64,000 nucleotides of DNA, taken from NCBI GenBank assembly GCA_041390825.1, contig JAWKPF010000011.1, positions 62,001 through 126,000 on the forward strand. Direction: 5' to 3'. Made by a program: the position numbers and the translations under genes. Below, one piece after another: positions 1-9,167 of the stretch (within the stretch, counting starts at the first letter, position 1; every line of letters starts with the position of its first letter). The DNA comes from Thermomicrobiales bacterium (GTDB lineage Bacteria > Chloroflexota > Chloroflexia > Thermomicrobiales > UBA6265). Below the pieces are notes generated by a model that had not been told where the DNA came from, searched no databases, and worked only from the letters and a program-made list of their open reading frames with translations.

Positions 1-7
1 TCGACGC

Positions 8-1633
8 CTACTGGTCGAGCCAGACCTGCCGGACAGAGATGTTCGAACCAGTCGGGATGTGCTCGTAGCCCATCACATAGGTCTTCATCGCCTCGTATTG
101 CTGGCCGATGAAGAGACAAACCCAGGGGAGATCGACCAACAGTTTCTCGGAGATCGTCTGGTAGATCTCGGTACGGGCAGCAAGATCGGTGGTCGCGATG
201 CCGTCGTCGATCAGCTGGTCCATCTCGGGATCGGAGTATTGGCTGAAGTTTCCGCCCTCCCCGGTCTTGAAATTGCGATAGATCAGGCTGTTTGGATCGA
301 CGTAGGTGCTGTCGCCCGTCACGACCACGTCGAAGTCGAAGTCTGTGTAGACCGTCTGCAGCATGGAACCGGTATCGAGCAGGTTGAGCTCGGCTTCGAT
401 ACCGATCTGCTTGAGCTGCTCCTGCACCACGACAGCGGCGTTTTTCAGGAAGCCATATTCCGCCCAGCCGGTGAGCGTCGTCTTGATCCCGTCAGGGAAC
501 CCAGCCTCGGCCAAGAGCGCTTTGGCGCCTTCGATGTCGGGCGCGGGAATCTCGCGCTCGCCCAGACTGGCCCAGAAGTCAGCGGCAAAGATCTGCTCGG
601 TCGGCGTGCCGTATCCCGAGAGGGCTGCGTCGATGATCGGGCCGCGGTCGACCGCCATGGAGATGGCCTTGCGCACCTGCGGGTTGTCGAACGGCTCGCG
701 GGTGAGATTGAACGCGATCATCCGGATCTGCTGGATGGAGTTGCCAGCCAGCTTGATGCTGGAGTCCGCCTCCAGGATTGGAATATCCTGCGACGGCACA
801 TACTCGATGAAATCGACCGTTCCCTGAATCAGCGCCGCAGTGCGCGAATTGTCCTCGGCGGCGATCAACATCTCCACGGCGTCGAGATACGGCAAACCGG
901 ATTCGAAGTAGTCCGGGTTTTTCTCGAGCTTGATGTGCGTGTTCGGCACGTACTCGACGAACTTGAACGGTCCGGAGCCGACCGCGACCTGCATTAGGTC
1001 GCCATGCTCCTCGACGACTTCCTTCGGGATGATGATGCATCCCATACCGGAAAGCTCGACCAGGAAGGCCGCGTTCGGCTGGGTCAGCGTGATCACGACC
1101 GTTTCGTCATCCGGGGCTTCGATGGATTGCATGGAAACCAGCGAGCCAGCCGTCGGCGACGCGGTGGCGGGATCCACCAGCCGCTCGAAGCTGTACTTCA
1201 CATCCGCGGCCACGACCGCGCGCCCATTGTGGAAGGTAGCGGGATTCAGCTTGAAGGTATAGGTCAACCCGTCCTCGGAAATCTCCCAGGACTTGGCCAG
1301 GTCTGGCCGGACCGTGAGATCGGGATTCACCTGGGTCAGGAAGCTGTAGATCAGCTCGGTCGCTTTCCACAATGCCGTCGCGGAGTTGAGCTGCGGATCG
1401 AGCCCACCCGGATCGGATTGCATACCCATGCGGAGCGTTCCGCCCGGCTTGACATCTGCTGGATCGCCCGGAGTGGCATCCTGCGCGTAGGCGGAGCCGA
1501 CGAGACCGGTTCCGGTGGAGGTAACTGCCGCCGCAGCGCCAGCAAGACCGGCAGTCCGAATCATCAGATTTCGGCGGGACAGGTCTCCCTTGAGAAATGA
1601 ACGAAACATTGCTTCGAACTGATCGTTGCTCAC
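8..1633 (-). CDS. ABC transporter substrate-binding protein, family 5 (peptide/nickel type)
   Basis: The 541-residue protein is the extracytoplasmic binding component of a peptide/nickel/opine-type ABC importer (SBP_bac_5). The N-terminus has a twin-arginine motif (SRRNLM, near residue 20) followed by a hydrophobic alanine-rich stretch and an AYAQ-like cleavage site, so Tat export is likely. The mature part starts with the family's typical GGTLRMGMQSDPGGLDP, and later blocks such as VAADVKYSFERL and NPQVRKAISMAVDR are also characteristic. The GTG start at 1633 follows an AGGGAG ribosome-binding site. The permease and ATPase genes are not in the window; they may lie beyond the left edge. Substrate cannot be read from sequence; oligopeptides are only the commonest ligand of the family. 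Confidence 0.93.
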   Translation of the reverse strand: MSNDQFEAMFRSFLKGDLSRRNLMIRTAGLAGAAAAVTSTGTGLVGSAYAQDATPGDPADVKPGGTLRMGMQSDPGGLDPQLNSATALWKATELIYSFLTQVNPDLTVRPDLAKSWEISEDGLTYTFKLNPATFHNGRAVVAADVKYSFERLVDPATASPTAGSLVSMQSIEAPDDETVVITLTQPNAAFLVELSGMGCIIIPKEVVEEHGDLMQVAVGSGPFKFVEYVPNTHIKLEKNPDYFESGLPYLDAVEMLIAAEDNSRTAALIQGTVDFIEYVPSQDIPILEADSSIKLAGNSIQQIRMIAFNLTREPFDNPQVRKAISMAVDRGPIIDAALSGYGTPTEQIFAADFWASLGEREIPAPDIEGAKALLAEAGFPDGIKTTLTGWAEYGFLKNAAVVVQEQLKQIGIEAELNLLDTGSMLQTVYTDFDFDVVVTGDSTYVDPNSLIYRNFKTGEGGNFSQYSDPEMDQLIDDGIATTDLAARTEIYQTISEKLLVDLPWVCLFIGQQYEAMKTYVMGYEHIPTGSNISVRQVWLDQ

Positions 1634-1782
1634 CCAGGCTCCCTACGCGACGATACGAATCTATCGTGCCGTCCCCCAGCACCGATCTGTGATGACCACA
1701 AAAAGGGCACGGACGATTCACGATCTGCCAGTATAGCCTGACACATCGACTGAAAATCCATTTCAGCCAGGAGATTCGATAC

Positions 1783-3243
1783 GTGACGCGAACGAGCATT
1801 TCCGGACGATGGGTGGTAGGCAGCGATGGTGCATCGCACCGGCTGATCGAGAACGGATCTGTCGTCTTCTCGGACAACCACATCGAGTTCGTGGGTCGCG
1901 ATTTTCCAGGTGACGTGGATCGGGAGATCGATGCCGGTGACACGCTGATCGCGCCGGGATTTGTCGATCTGGACGCCTTGTTCGACCTGGACACGACCGT
2001 ACTGGGGTTCGACAACCAACCCGGCTGGAAGAAGGGCCGCATCTGGGCGGACGACTACGTCGCTTCTGGTCCGACCGAAGCCTATTCCTTTGAAGAGGAA
2101 GCGTTTCAGCATCGCTACGCGATGGCGCAGCTTCTGCTTGGGGGAGTCACCACCGCTCTCCCCATTCGCTCGCTGCTCTATCGGGAGTGGGCCGAGTCGT
2201 ACGCAGAGAACGCGCAGGCCGCGGAGGACGCCGCGGCACTGGGGCTTCGGGTCTACCTGGGTCCGTCCTATCGCACCGGATACGGCACGGTCGATGGGTC
2301 AGGAAGGCTCGGCATTCACTGGGAGCTCGAGCGCGGTTACCGGGGAATCGAGGACGCGATTCGGTTCGTGCGCGATTTCGACGGTGCGCACGATGGTCTG
2401 GTGCGCGGGTTTCTGCAACCGGACCGGATCGAGTACTGCACCGAGGAGCTCCTGATCCGCACGCGGGACGCGGGCGACGAACTGGGATGTCCCGTGCGCT
2501 TGCACTGCTGCCAGGGAACGGTCGAGCTCCAGACCATGCAGGAACGCTGGGGGCGTTCATCGTTGACAGTGCTGCACGATCTCGATTTTCTCAGCGCACG
2601 GACGATCCTGCCGCATGGCGTATTTCTGGGCGGAATCGACCCAACGCCGGAGCAGATCGAACGAGAGATCGGGTGGTTGGTCGAATCGGGCGCCTCGATC
2701 GTGCATTGCCCGCTGGTGATGGCGCGGCACGCCGATGTGATGCGCTCGTTTCCCTCCATGCGGCAGGCCGGAGTGCGCATCGGGATGGGAACGGACACCT
2801 GGCCGCCGGATTTCTGGCTCAATCTGCACGTTGGCATCCTGACCGCGCGCATCGCGGATGGCTCGATGGAGGCCAACTGCGCGGACTACTTCACGGCAGC
2901 GACGATCGGCGGGGCCGATGCCTTGGGCCGTCCGGACCTGGGTCGCCTCATGCCGGGCGCGCTCGCGGACATCGTGGTGTGGGACCTCTCAGGGCCGCAT
3001 CTGGGGCAACTGCCCGATCCGATCCAAAGACTCGTGCTCGGCGGGAGCCGCCGGGATGCCCGCATGGTCATCGTGGATGGACGAGTGGTGGTCGAGAACG
3101 GTCGACTGCCTGGGGTGGACCTGGAGGCATGGGAGGCCAGGGCGCGCTCGCAATTCCGCACGGTGATGGAGCATGCGGTTGCGCGTTCGATCGGGCATCC
3201 GCCTGTCGAGCAGCTCTACCTGCCCACGTTTCCCCTCGCCTGA
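1783..3243 (+). CDS. Amidohydrolase-superfamily protein (chlorohydrolase-like)
   Basis: A 486-residue cytosolic TIM-barrel hydrolase of the metal-dependent amidohydrolase superfamily. Recognisable parts are the N-terminal beta-sandwich leading to LIAPGFVDLDAL, the barrel motifs RLHCCQG and ILPHGVFLG, a C-terminal GTDTWPPDF aspartate region, and a closing GALADIVVWDL sandwich. The first metal-binding HxH, normally just after PGFVD, is replaced by D-L-D, so metal binding differs from classical members or uses one metal. The GTG start follows a CAGGAG site. The gene is divergent from the solute-binding protein at 1633, with 149 bp between them. The substrate is unknown; nucleobase- or triazine-like deamination is family knowledge, not shown here. 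Confidence 0.85.
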   Translation: MTRTSISGRWVVGSDGASHRLIENGSVVFSDNHIEFVGRDFPGDVDREIDAGDTLIAPGFVDLDALFDLDTTVLGFDNQPGWKKGRIWADDYVASGPTEAYSFEEEAFQHRYAMAQLLLGGVTTALPIRSLLYREWAESYAENAQAAEDAAALGLRVYLGPSYRTGYGTVDGSGRLGIHWELERGYRGIEDAIRFVRDFDGAHDGLVRGFLQPDRIEYCTEELLIRTRDAGDELGCPVRLHCCQGTVELQTMQERWGRSSLTVLHDLDFLSARTILPHGVFLGGIDPTPEQIEREIGWLVESGASIVHCPLVMARHADVMRSFPSMRQAGVRIGMGTDTWPPDFWLNLHVGILTARIADGSMEANCADYFTAATIGGADALGRPDLGRLMPGALADIVVWDLSGPHLGQLPDPIQRLVLGGSRRDARMVIVDGRVVVENGRLPGVDLEAWEARARSQFRTVMEHAVARSIGHPPVEQLYLPTFPLA

Positions 3244-3320
3244 GCGCACAGGCCAAGGATGCCGATTCCGATTGTCAGCCGGTAGCTCGATACGTTACCC
3301 GCAAAGCGCGCGCCGCAAAA

Positions 3321-3349
3321 TCGAGAAAGTATTATCAGCAAGGTATACT
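3321..3349 (+). promoter_or_regulatory. Predicted promoter and possible operator of the MarR gene
   Basis: TATACT at 3344-3349 lies 17 bp after TCGAGA (3321-3326, 4 of 6 matches to the -35 consensus) in an AT-rich patch unlike its surroundings. AGTAT at 3328-3332 and ATACT at 3345-3349 form an inverted repeat overlapping the promoter, where an autoregulating MarR dimer would be expected to bind. Confidence 0.5.
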
Positions 3350-3404
3350 ATGAAAATACCGATGCCAGTGCGCAACCTGCGTTTCGAGAAAGGGTCACCC
3401 GACC

Positions 3405-3866
3405 ATGAACGACCGTGTCGATGATTCGCAATTGATTTTTTCGACGTATTTGCATTACCGGAGATGGATTTCACAACTCGTCCCTTCGCTCATTCCGGAT
3501 GTCGAAGTCAGTTTTCAGCAGCTCAATGTGCTCTATCTGGTCCGCACCCTCAACGCCTCGATGGCAGAGATCTCCCGTGTCCTGGGGGTCGCGCCAACCG
3601 TCATCACCGGGCTGGTCGACCGGTTGGAATCGCGCGGGCTCATCCGGCGTGAGGCGCATCCGTCCGACCGCCGTCGTATCCAACTCGTGCTGACCGAGCG
3701 TGGGATGGAAATCAGCACCCATGTCGAGAAAGAACTCGTCTCCCGCATGAAAAACGAGGTTGCAAAACTCGACCCTGCGGCACAGCAGCAAATGCGAGTG
3801 GGCCTGGAAATCTTCGAACAAGTCACCTTGGGTCTGAATGCGAGTCTCGAGCAGAGCGAGGATTAG
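3405..3866 (+). CDS. MarR-family transcriptional regulator
   Basis: A 153-residue dimeric winged-helix regulator. The central segment, with MAEISRVLGVAPTVITGLVDRLESRGL followed by REAHPSDRRRIQLVLTERG, is the recognition helix and beta-wing signature of MarR; flanking helices would dimerise. Length matches the family. MarR proteins usually repress nearby genes and release DNA on binding small phenolic or oxidising ligands. Its neighbours are an amidohydrolase upstream and an EVE-domain gene downstream, either a plausible target. An inverted repeat overlaps its predicted promoter, which suggests autoregulation. The ligand cannot be inferred. Confidence 0.92.
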   Translation: MNDRVDDSQLIFSTYLHYRRWISQLVPSLIPDVEVSFQQLNVLYLVRTLNASMAEISRVLGVAPTVITGLVDRLESRGLIRREAHPSDRRRIQLVLTERGMEISTHVEKELVSRMKNEVAKLDPAAQQQMRVGLEIFEQVTLGLNASLEQSED

Positions 3867-3973
3867 CGATCGATTCGTACTCACTGCATCGTTCGGGCGG
3901 CGCTGGACCCGATTCCCCATAATGGAATCAGTCCAAACGCATGATTTCTTCGCCACTCGACAGGAGGACGACG

Positions 3974-4453
3974 ATGACAACTCTGAACGGTTTGCTTCCG
4001 GCGCTCACCGGCAACGAAAACGTCTGGCTCTTCCAATCGAATGTTCCGCAGTTCAGCATCGCCAAGACGGTCGACGCGCTCGAAATCGGCGATGTCGGCA
4101 TTTGGTATGTGCGCGAGCATGTCGACGAGCTGCGTGGCGGCGATCTGGTGTTGCTCTGGGAAGAGGGCGAGAACGCCGGACTCTACGCGCTCGGCACGCT
4201 GGTTGGCGCGCCATATGAGGGCGAACCGCTGGAAGAGGGTGGAGCGCCAGCAAAATGGATACGTTGGCGACTGGACGCAACCTTGAATCCGCCCATCACC
4301 AAAGCTGAGCTACGCGAGCACGACGTGCTGAAGGGGCTGAAGCACTTCGACCGCAAGGATGCGACCAATCTGCCGGTCGACACGGAGCAGTGGACAGCGT
4401 TGAAGTCCATGCTCGATACCCCATCTGGCTTCGAACCGGTACTGGGCTCGTAA
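3974..4453 (+). CDS. EVE (PUA-like) domain protein
   Basis: A 159-residue protein made almost entirely of an EVE domain, a PUA-like fold that in characterised relatives binds modified bases in DNA or RNA. The sequence begins with NVWLFQSN and has GDLVLLWEEG, the YALGTLVG strand, a WIRWRLD strand and a TKAELREHDVLKGL segment in the expected order. The ATG at 3974 is preferred over an upstream in-frame start at 3941 because a CAGGAGG ribosome site lies just before it. It follows the MarR gene at 107 bp and may be co-transcribed. No restriction endonuclease or methylase gene is adjacent, so a restriction role is not supported. Confidence 0.75.
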   Translation: MTTLNGLLPALTGNENVWLFQSNVPQFSIAKTVDALEIGDVGIWYVREHVDELRGGDLVLLWEEGENAGLYALGTLVGAPYEGEPLEEGGAPAKWIRWRLDATLNPPITKAELREHDVLKGLKHFDRKDATNLPVDTEQWTALKSMLDTPSGFEPVLGS

Positions 4454-4586
4454 ATCGGGATAACTGGACCTGCGTCCGGACAGTGTCGACCAACTTGACG
4501 ATGGTTCCGAATCGACCGCTCCACCCCGCAAACGGGCGCCGTTTCCCTGCAAGAAGAATAATGGGTATTCCGGCATAATCGGGAGC

Positions 4587-6587
4587 ATGGCATCAACATT
4601 CGGTCGAGCTTGCGGCGTGTTCGGGTACTCAGTGGGCTATCGACGTCTGCTGGGTGCTGCTGGTGTGCTCTGCCTGCTCTTCGCGCTTGCCGGAACGTCT
4701 ATCGAGGCCCCGGGCGTCGCCGCGCAGGAGACAGCCATATCGGCAGAACAACAACTGGCCGATCTCTACGCGCCGGTCGTGATGATCAAGGAACAACTCC
4801 AGGAATGCAGCACCAACGGCGAGCAGTTCCGGCCTGTGGTAGTAGACATCATTTTCGGGACCGACGATGTCCGCCTGATGCGCCGGGGAGCGCATGGCAA
4901 ACCGGACGAAGAGATCAAGCGCGGCATCCAGGCGAGCGATCTCTTTGGGCTCGATGATCGGCACTACATCGATCTCCCGTTCGATCCGCGAAACCCTGGG
5001 TGCAGCTACGAGAAGTGGGGCAAGAAACGCATGGCGGAGCTTGGCATCACGCCGAGCATCTATGCCTTTGTCCTCACCGAACCGGGAAAGCCCGGCATTG
5101 TCGTCCAGTACTGGTACTACTGGATCTACAACCTGTTCAACGATGTGCATGAATCGGACTGGGAAGGCGTTCAGGTCTACTTCGCCGACGCCACCAGTGT
5201 GCAGGACATCCTCGAGAAGCAGCCGCTGCCGACCACTATCGGTTTCGCGCAGCACGCCGGCGGAGAGTTGGGGCATGTCGGCCAGGACAAGGTCGAAATG
5301 CGGGGCACCCACGTGGTCGCGCATCCCTCATCCGGTTCCCACGCGGACTACTACGCCGAAGCGGTTTGGCTTGGTTGGGGAGAAGATGGCTCGGGCTTTG
5401 GCTGCGACCACGCCGATGCGCCAGAAGTCGAGATCCCCGTCCATGTTGTGCTCTTGCCCAACGAGGTGAGCGAGGCGACGAGTGAATTCGCCTGGCTGAC
5501 GTTCGCCGGAGACTGGGGCGAGGTGGAGGTTCCCGGACTCTTCTCCGGTCCCAAAGGCCCGATGCAGCACTCCCGCTGGCATTCGCCAATCAGCTGGTTG
5601 AGCGAGATCCGCCAAAACTCGCTCGCGGTTCCGGTGCATCCGACGATCGGCCCGGGAATCTCGCAAGTCTTCTGCGGAGCGGCCGAGCTTGGCTCACGCG
5701 TGGTGCGCGTCTTTGGAATCGATCAGAAGCTCATCACCGGGCTCATCGTGGCAGCGATCGTGGGGCTCTTGGCGTTTACTCTGGTTGCCTGGCGATACAC
5801 CTGGGAAGCCATCAGGATGTACGTCCGGCACGGGTACTTCTTCATCACCGTAGGCGTGTTGGCATTTCCCATTGCCGCGATGGGGCAGCGCCTCGAGGCA
5901 TGGGTGCAAGACCAGTCGGAATCGGCGCTGCTGACCAGACTACCCGAATCGACCTATCTTCGGACGCTTTGGGAGTTCGTGGCCGGCGCCGCAACTGGCA
6001 CGGTTCAGGAGGTGCTGCTCAGCGCGGTTATCGGACCGATTGTCACGATCGGCGCGTATCTGATCTATTGCGCGGAGGCAGGCCGTCCAGCCGGCGCCTG
6101 GCATTCGGATTTCCGCATCTATCCCCGGGTCGCGGCATCACGCGTGCTCTACGCGGTGCTGATCGAACTCATGATCCTGTCGGTCGTTCTGCTCCCGCTC
6201 GCGGTGTACAAGGGCGTGCAATGGTTTTTCGCGCCGCAGGCTGTGGTGGCCGACGATGCCACGGTGCGTGGCTCGCTCGACATGAGCAAGGGACGAGTCG
6301 AAGGACACTGGATTCATTCGGCGGCCATGGTGGTTGCGGTAACGGCCCTGATCGGATTGCCGGCGCCGTTGATCGGCACAGCGCTGCTGATGGTTGGCGG
6401 TGTCGAGCTCCCGGTTGCGCAATGGATCTCGGCAGTGCTCTTCTGCGTGCTCTACCCAATCGGATCGATTGCGGCAACGCTCTTCTACCTGCGCCGGTCG
6501 ATCGCTCCCGGGCGGGTTGCCCCGTACCTTCCAGACCAAGCCAGCGCCGCAGCCCCGACCGTGCCCCAGCTTGCCTCCAGTGGGTAG
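4587..6587 (+). CDS. Vps62-like domain membrane protein, copy 1
   Basis: A 666-residue exported membrane protein. After a signal-like segment (about residues 20-47) comes a roughly 300-residue extracytoplasmic region resembling the Vps62/DUF946 domain: FGTDDVRLM, the aromatic QYWYYWIYNLFND, HESDWEGVQVYF and AHPSSGSHADYY. Near residue 390 a set of hydrophobic segments begins, about six to the C-terminus, ending in an alanine/proline-rich tail. Function of the domain is unknown. A close paralogue starts at 7129, with a thioesterase gene between them. CATAAT at 4574-4579 lies so close to the ATG that a leaderless transcript is possible; GGGAG sits only one base before the ATG, too close for a normal ribosome site. 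Confidence 0.75.
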   Translation: MASTFGRACGVFGYSVGYRRLLGAAGVLCLLFALAGTSIEAPGVAAQETAISAEQQLADLYAPVVMIKEQLQECSTNGEQFRPVVVDIIFGTDDVRLMRRGAHGKPDEEIKRGIQASDLFGLDDRHYIDLPFDPRNPGCSYEKWGKKRMAELGITPSIYAFVLTEPGKPGIVVQYWYYWIYNLFNDVHESDWEGVQVYFADATSVQDILEKQPLPTTIGFAQHAGGELGHVGQDKVEMRGTHVVAHPSSGSHADYYAEAVWLGWGEDGSGFGCDHADAPEVEIPVHVVLLPNEVSEATSEFAWLTFAGDWGEVEVPGLFSGPKGPMQHSRWHSPISWLSEIRQNSLAVPVHPTIGPGISQVFCGAAELGSRVVRVFGIDQKLITGLIVAAIVGLLAFTLVAWRYTWEAIRMYVRHGYFFITVGVLAFPIAAMGQRLEAWVQDQSESALLTRLPESTYLRTLWEFVAGAATGTVQEVLLSAVIGPIVTIGAYLIYCAEAGRPAGAWHSDFRIYPRVAASRVLYAVLIELMILSVVLLPLAVYKGVQWFFAPQAVVADDATVRGSLDMSKGRVEGHWIHSAAMVVAVTALIGLPAPLIGTALLMVGGVELPVAQWISAVLFCVLYPIGSIAATLFYLRRSIAPGRVAPYLPDQASAAAPTVPQLASSG

Positions 6588-6670
6588 GGATCCCCTGGAC
6601 ATCGATAACGCCAGCCAGCGGCGGTTTCCGGTATGATCGCAACCTCGATCGTGTGACACGTGAGGGATAC

Positions 6671-7132
6671 ATGGACGGGCGACCGGCATCGGAAAGTGAG
6701 ATCGTGCTGCGGCAGCTCATGCTTCCGGAGCACGCCAACCCGTTCGGAAACGTGCACGGGGCGTGGGTGTTCAAACTAATGGATGAAGCAGCCGGCACCG
6801 CCGCGATGCGTCATTGCCGTGCCCGCGTCGTAACCAGACTGATCGACCAAATGACCTTCGATGCGCCGGTCCATGTGGGCGATCTGGTGCATGTCTCTGC
6901 CCGGATCACGTGGACCGGGCGCACGAGTTTGGAAGTCGCGACGACAGTGGTAGCCGAGCAACCACTTTCGGGTGCAACTCGCAAGGCGAACTCGGCGTAC
7001 CTGGTCTTTGTGGCCCTGGATGGCAACGGTTCGCCGCTGCCGGTCCCGCAGCTGCTGCTCGAGACTCCTGAAGATCATGCGAATTGGGTGGCAGCTGAGG
7101 CGCGCCGAGCCCATCGGCTGTCACGCGCGTGA
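6671..7132 (+). CDS. Acyl-CoA thioesterase, hot-dog fold (YciA/BACH type)
   Basis: A 153-residue acyl-CoA hydrolase of the 4HBT family. PEHANPFGNVHGAWVFKLMDEAAG holds the typical N/D-x-x-GNVHGG-like active-site turn and the central helix with the acidic residue; VGDLVHVSARITWTGRTSLEV is the main beta strand pair. The ATG at 6671 is chosen because the family starts close to this residue and a GTGAGGG site precedes it; the open frame extends far upstream without support. Its stop overlaps the GTG start of the next gene (GTGA at 7129-7132), so translation is coupled to the second Vps62-like protein. A role in releasing fatty acids during membrane lipid turnover is inference from that coupling. 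Confidence 0.88.
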   Translation: MDGRPASESEIVLRQLMLPEHANPFGNVHGAWVFKLMDEAAGTAAMRHCRARVVTRLIDQMTFDAPVHVGDLVHVSARITWTGRTSLEVATTVVAEQPLSGATRKANSAYLVFVALDGNGSPLPVPQLLLETPEDHANWVAAEARRAHRLSRA

Positions 7133-9066
7133 AACTGACCGCCCCAGTGCGCAGCGCGTTCGCGATGGTGGCGCTTGCGCTGGTCGTCCTGCCGGCAGTC
7201 GCCGGAGCGCAAGGTTCGACGATCTCGCTGGAACAGCAACTGGTCGATCTCTACGCTCCGATCGTGATGGTCAGATCGCATGCGAAGGAGTGCTCAGACG
7301 ACGGCGAGCAGTATCGGCCGGTAGTCGTCGATATCCTCTTCGGCACCGACGATGTGCGTCTGATGCAGCGCGGCGCTGGCGGAAAATCGACCGATGCCGA
7401 GATCGAGCGCAACATTGGCGCGGCCGATCTGGCGGGCCTCGACGCCAGCTACTACCTCGATCTCCCGGGCAATCCCCGCGACCCCGAATGCACGTACGAG
7501 CAATGGGGCAAGACGCGTATGGCCGAGCTCGGCCTGGAGCCGAGCATCTACGGGCGCGTGACGTCGGAGCCGGGGCAACGCGGTATCGTCGTTCAGTACT
7601 GGTTCTACTGGGTGTTCAACTTCTTCAACAACACCCACGAATCGGACTGGGAAGGCATCCAGCTCACCTTCGATGCCGACAGCATCGAAGAGATCCTCGA
7701 GCAACAACTCATGCCGAGAGCCATCGCGTTTGCGCAGCACGATGGCGGGGAGCAGGCAGACCCGGACGACGACAAGGTCGAGTGGCAGGGCACACATATC
7801 GTTGCTCACCCATCGTCGGGATCGCACGCCGACTACTACGAGTCGGCGGTCTGGCTCGGCTGGGGAGAAAACGGTTCCGGGTTCGGTTGCGACTATTCCG
7901 ACGAACCGAGCGAGGAACTGCCGGTCGACGTCGTGCTGATCCCCGCCGAGATCGATCCCACCGGACCATTCGCATGGCTGACCTATCAGGGCCTCTGGGG
8001 AGACCGGCAGGAGCCGAGCATGTTTGCCGGGCCAACTGGCCCCAACATGAAACCACGGTGGGATGCCCCAATCACCTGGGGCAATGACATCCGCGGAAGC
8101 AGTCTTCCGGTACCGATCAAGTCCACCATCGGTCCGGGGATATCGGAGGTATTCTGTGGCGCGGCCGAGTTCGGGTCGACACTGGTGCGAGTCTTTCCCA
8201 TCGATCCAAAGGTGGTGATGGGCGTCATCGTCGTGCTGTTCGGCGGATTCCTGGTGCTGGCGGCAATGGCCTGGCGTTGGCTGGCGCGCGCGGTGCGGCT
8301 CTATGGCAAACATGGGTATTTCTTTGTCACCACCGGGGTGCTGGCGTTCCCGCTGGCCGTAGTGGGACAGCGGTTCGAGGACTACTTGCAGGGTTCCGTG
8401 TTCGACTGGATCGACGCGCGCCTGCCGGACGAAGCGGACATCGGCGGAGTGATCCAGTACCTCCTGCATGCCGGGCTCGGTGGGACTCAGGAGATTCTGC
8501 TGGCATGCATTGTGGGTCCGGCGGTGATCGTTGCCACGCTGCACGTAGTGGGCAACCAGCCGATTCCGCTTGCTGCAGCCTGGCGGCAAGGGGCGCATCT
8601 CTTTCCCCGCGTGCTGGGGGCCAACTTCCTGATCGCGCTCATGCTGCTGGTCATGTCACTGTCGATCGTGCTGATTCCATTCGCGATCTACAAGAGCGTG
8701 CAATGGAATTTCGCTACGCAGTCGGTGGTCGTCGACGGAGCAACCTGGAGAAGCGCGCGTCATGTGAGCGCAGCGCGTATGAACGGTCACTGGATCCGGG
8801 CATTGGCAATCGGGGCTGCATTCGCCGCAGTTACCAGTCTGCCCGGTGTACTGCTGGGGACGTCACTCTTGATCCTGCATGTCGTCGACCTCGAACTGGC
8901 GCAGTGGATCTCGGCCGCGGTCTATTGCGTGTTCTATCCGATCGCGTTCATCATGATGACGTTGTTCTATCTCCACTGCTCTGTAGCGCCGGGACTGGTC
9001 GAACCATACGCGGTCGAGCGCGGGCAACCTGCCGGATCGGTTGCTCCGGGCGTGTTGCCAGCATAG
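7129..9066 (+). CDS. Vps62-like domain membrane protein, copy 2
   Basis: A 645-residue paralogue of the protein at 4587 with the same plan: signal peptide (about residues 8-27), Vps62-like extracytoplasmic domain with FGTDDVRLM, VVQYWFYWVFNFFNN, HESDWEGIQLTF and AHPSSGSHADYYESA, then about six membrane segments from residue 360 onward. Cysteines are conserved between copies (AKECSDDGEQ, RDPECTYEQW, GSGFGCDYS, SEVFCGAAE), suggesting disulfides outside the membrane. The GTG start overlaps the thioesterase stop. Copies differ in length mainly at the ends. Function is not known; the paired cysteines and membrane domain point to a surface role. Confidence 0.75.
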   Translation: MKLTAPVRSAFAMVALALVVLPAVAGAQGSTISLEQQLVDLYAPIVMVRSHAKECSDDGEQYRPVVVDILFGTDDVRLMQRGAGGKSTDAEIERNIGAADLAGLDASYYLDLPGNPRDPECTYEQWGKTRMAELGLEPSIYGRVTSEPGQRGIVVQYWFYWVFNFFNNTHESDWEGIQLTFDADSIEEILEQQLMPRAIAFAQHDGGEQADPDDDKVEWQGTHIVAHPSSGSHADYYESAVWLGWGENGSGFGCDYSDEPSEELPVDVVLIPAEIDPTGPFAWLTYQGLWGDRQEPSMFAGPTGPNMKPRWDAPITWGNDIRGSSLPVPIKSTIGPGISEVFCGAAEFGSTLVRVFPIDPKVVMGVIVVLFGGFLVLAAMAWRWLARAVRLYGKHGYFFVTTGVLAFPLAVVGQRFEDYLQGSVFDWIDARLPDEADIGGVIQYLLHAGLGGTQEILLACIVGPAVIVATLHVVGNQPIPLAAAWRQGAHLFPRVLGANFLIALMLLVMSLSIVLIPFAIYKSVQWNFATQSVVVDGATWRSARHVSAARMNGHWIRALAIGAAFAAVTSLPGVLLGTSLLILHVVDLELAQWISAAVYCVFYPIAFIMMTLFYLHCSVAPGLVEPYAVERGQPAGSVAPGVLPA

Positions 9067-9112
9067 ACTGGACGAACTCTCCAGCTCCTCCGCGCAACCC
9101 GTTCGCAACCGA

Positions 9113-9147
9113 AGAAAACATGGCTCCGGCGAATACCGGAGCCATGG
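9113..9147 (-). terminator. Intrinsic terminator of the DEAD-box helicase gene
   Basis: Perfect 11-bp inverted repeat CATGGCTCCGG / CCGGAGCCATG (9119-9129, 9136-9146) with a 6-nt loop. Read on the minus strand it is followed by GTTTTCTT, as expected for a Rho-independent terminator 22 bases after the helicase stop. Confidence 0.85.
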
Positions 9148-9167
9148 CGACCTGGTTGGTTGCGAGT

